Source: Schoenoplectus triqueter (taxonomy: Eukaryota > Streptophyta > Magnoliopsida > Poales > Cyperaceae). From it: a DNA stretch of 31,254 nucleotides. The notes under the pieces are model-generated. The model had not been told where the DNA came from. It did not search any database and saw nothing but the letters and a program-made list of their open reading frames with translations. The DNA lies in assembly GCA_964058805.1 (NCBI GenBank), contig CAXKVV010000879.1:1-31254 (forward strand), given 5' to 3'. This document shows positions 31,189-31,254 of the stretch, one piece after another (the stretch's first letter is position 1; each line of letters begins with the position of its first letter). Position numbers and translations under genes: made by a program.

Positions 31189-31254
31189 ATGGCGACTTCT
31201 TCGTATAGATCATATAAAATCCCAAAAATGCCCAGAACCGCTGTTCGGTGTGCC
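31189..31254 (+). CDS. 5' end of an unidentified gene (first 22 codons, runs off the window)
   Basis: An ATG in strong plant context (AACAATGGC) opens MATSSYRSYKIPKMPRTAVR plus CA up to the last base. The peptide is rich in serine, arginine and lysine and has no acidic residue, which would suit a plastid or mitochondrial targeting sequence, but 22 residues cannot settle that. The upstream G-box, TATA-like box and pyrimidine patch support a real gene start. Product unknown. Confidence 0.5.
   Translation, partial: MATSSYRSYKIPKMPRTAVRCA

Overview
This is a piece of a flowering-plant nuclear chromosome. The evidence is spliced genes with GT/AG-type introns, very AT-rich intergenic DNA, and dense small transposons of plant type (hAT and Mutator-like MITEs, non-autonomous Helitrons). 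There are no prokaryotic operons, no CRISPR array, no rRNA and no intact tRNA. I cannot say from the sequence which plant family it comes from.

There are two supportable genes, one at each edge. Positions 1-2584 hold the last three visible exons of a very large ARM-repeat protein, the plant Furry/Tao3/PAG1 ('cell morphogenesis') homologue. Its exons read cleanly to the stop codon, but the last intron appears to begin with GA instead of GT. Positions 31189-31254 hold the first 22 codons of a second gene that runs off the right edge, with a plausible promoter (G-box, TATA box, pyrimidine patch) just upstream.

The roughly 28 kb between them is intergenic DNA built by transposition and duplication. 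From left to right: an element with repeated GAATCGT-like motifs (2.8-3.4 kb); an orphan CCHC zinc-knuckle ORF (4.9 kb); a duplicated non-coding unit present twice in direct orientation (about 5.5-8.1 kb and 9.7-10.9 kb). A head-to-tail Helitron pair sits inside the first copy, and a second head-to-tail Helitron array on the opposite strand lies between the copies. Then come a hAT-like element with a 7-of-8 target duplication (12.5-13.1 kb), a family of long foldback elements next to TA/GA microsatellites (15.3-19.2 kb), and a third Helitron inside this cluster. A broken U-box-kinase exon lies at 19.3 kb and an unrecognised 133-codon ORF at 21.3 kb. Two opposite-facing copies of a GAGTAAATTA-ended element follow (17.8 and 24.6 kb), the second carrying a Mutator-type MITE inside its own end. 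The last part (26.8-30.5 kb) has three elements with perfect 8-bp target duplications, a large foldback MITE and a GAAACGG-motif element.

The observations most worth a second look are: the GA-AG intron in the Furry-like gene; the duplicated unit whose 100-base core is far better conserved than its surroundings; the natural empty site that this duplication provides for the Helitron pair; and several unrelated elements that share TAGGG-TGTCAA-like ends and pack each end with a different short motif repeated many times. I found no convincing new multi-gene system.
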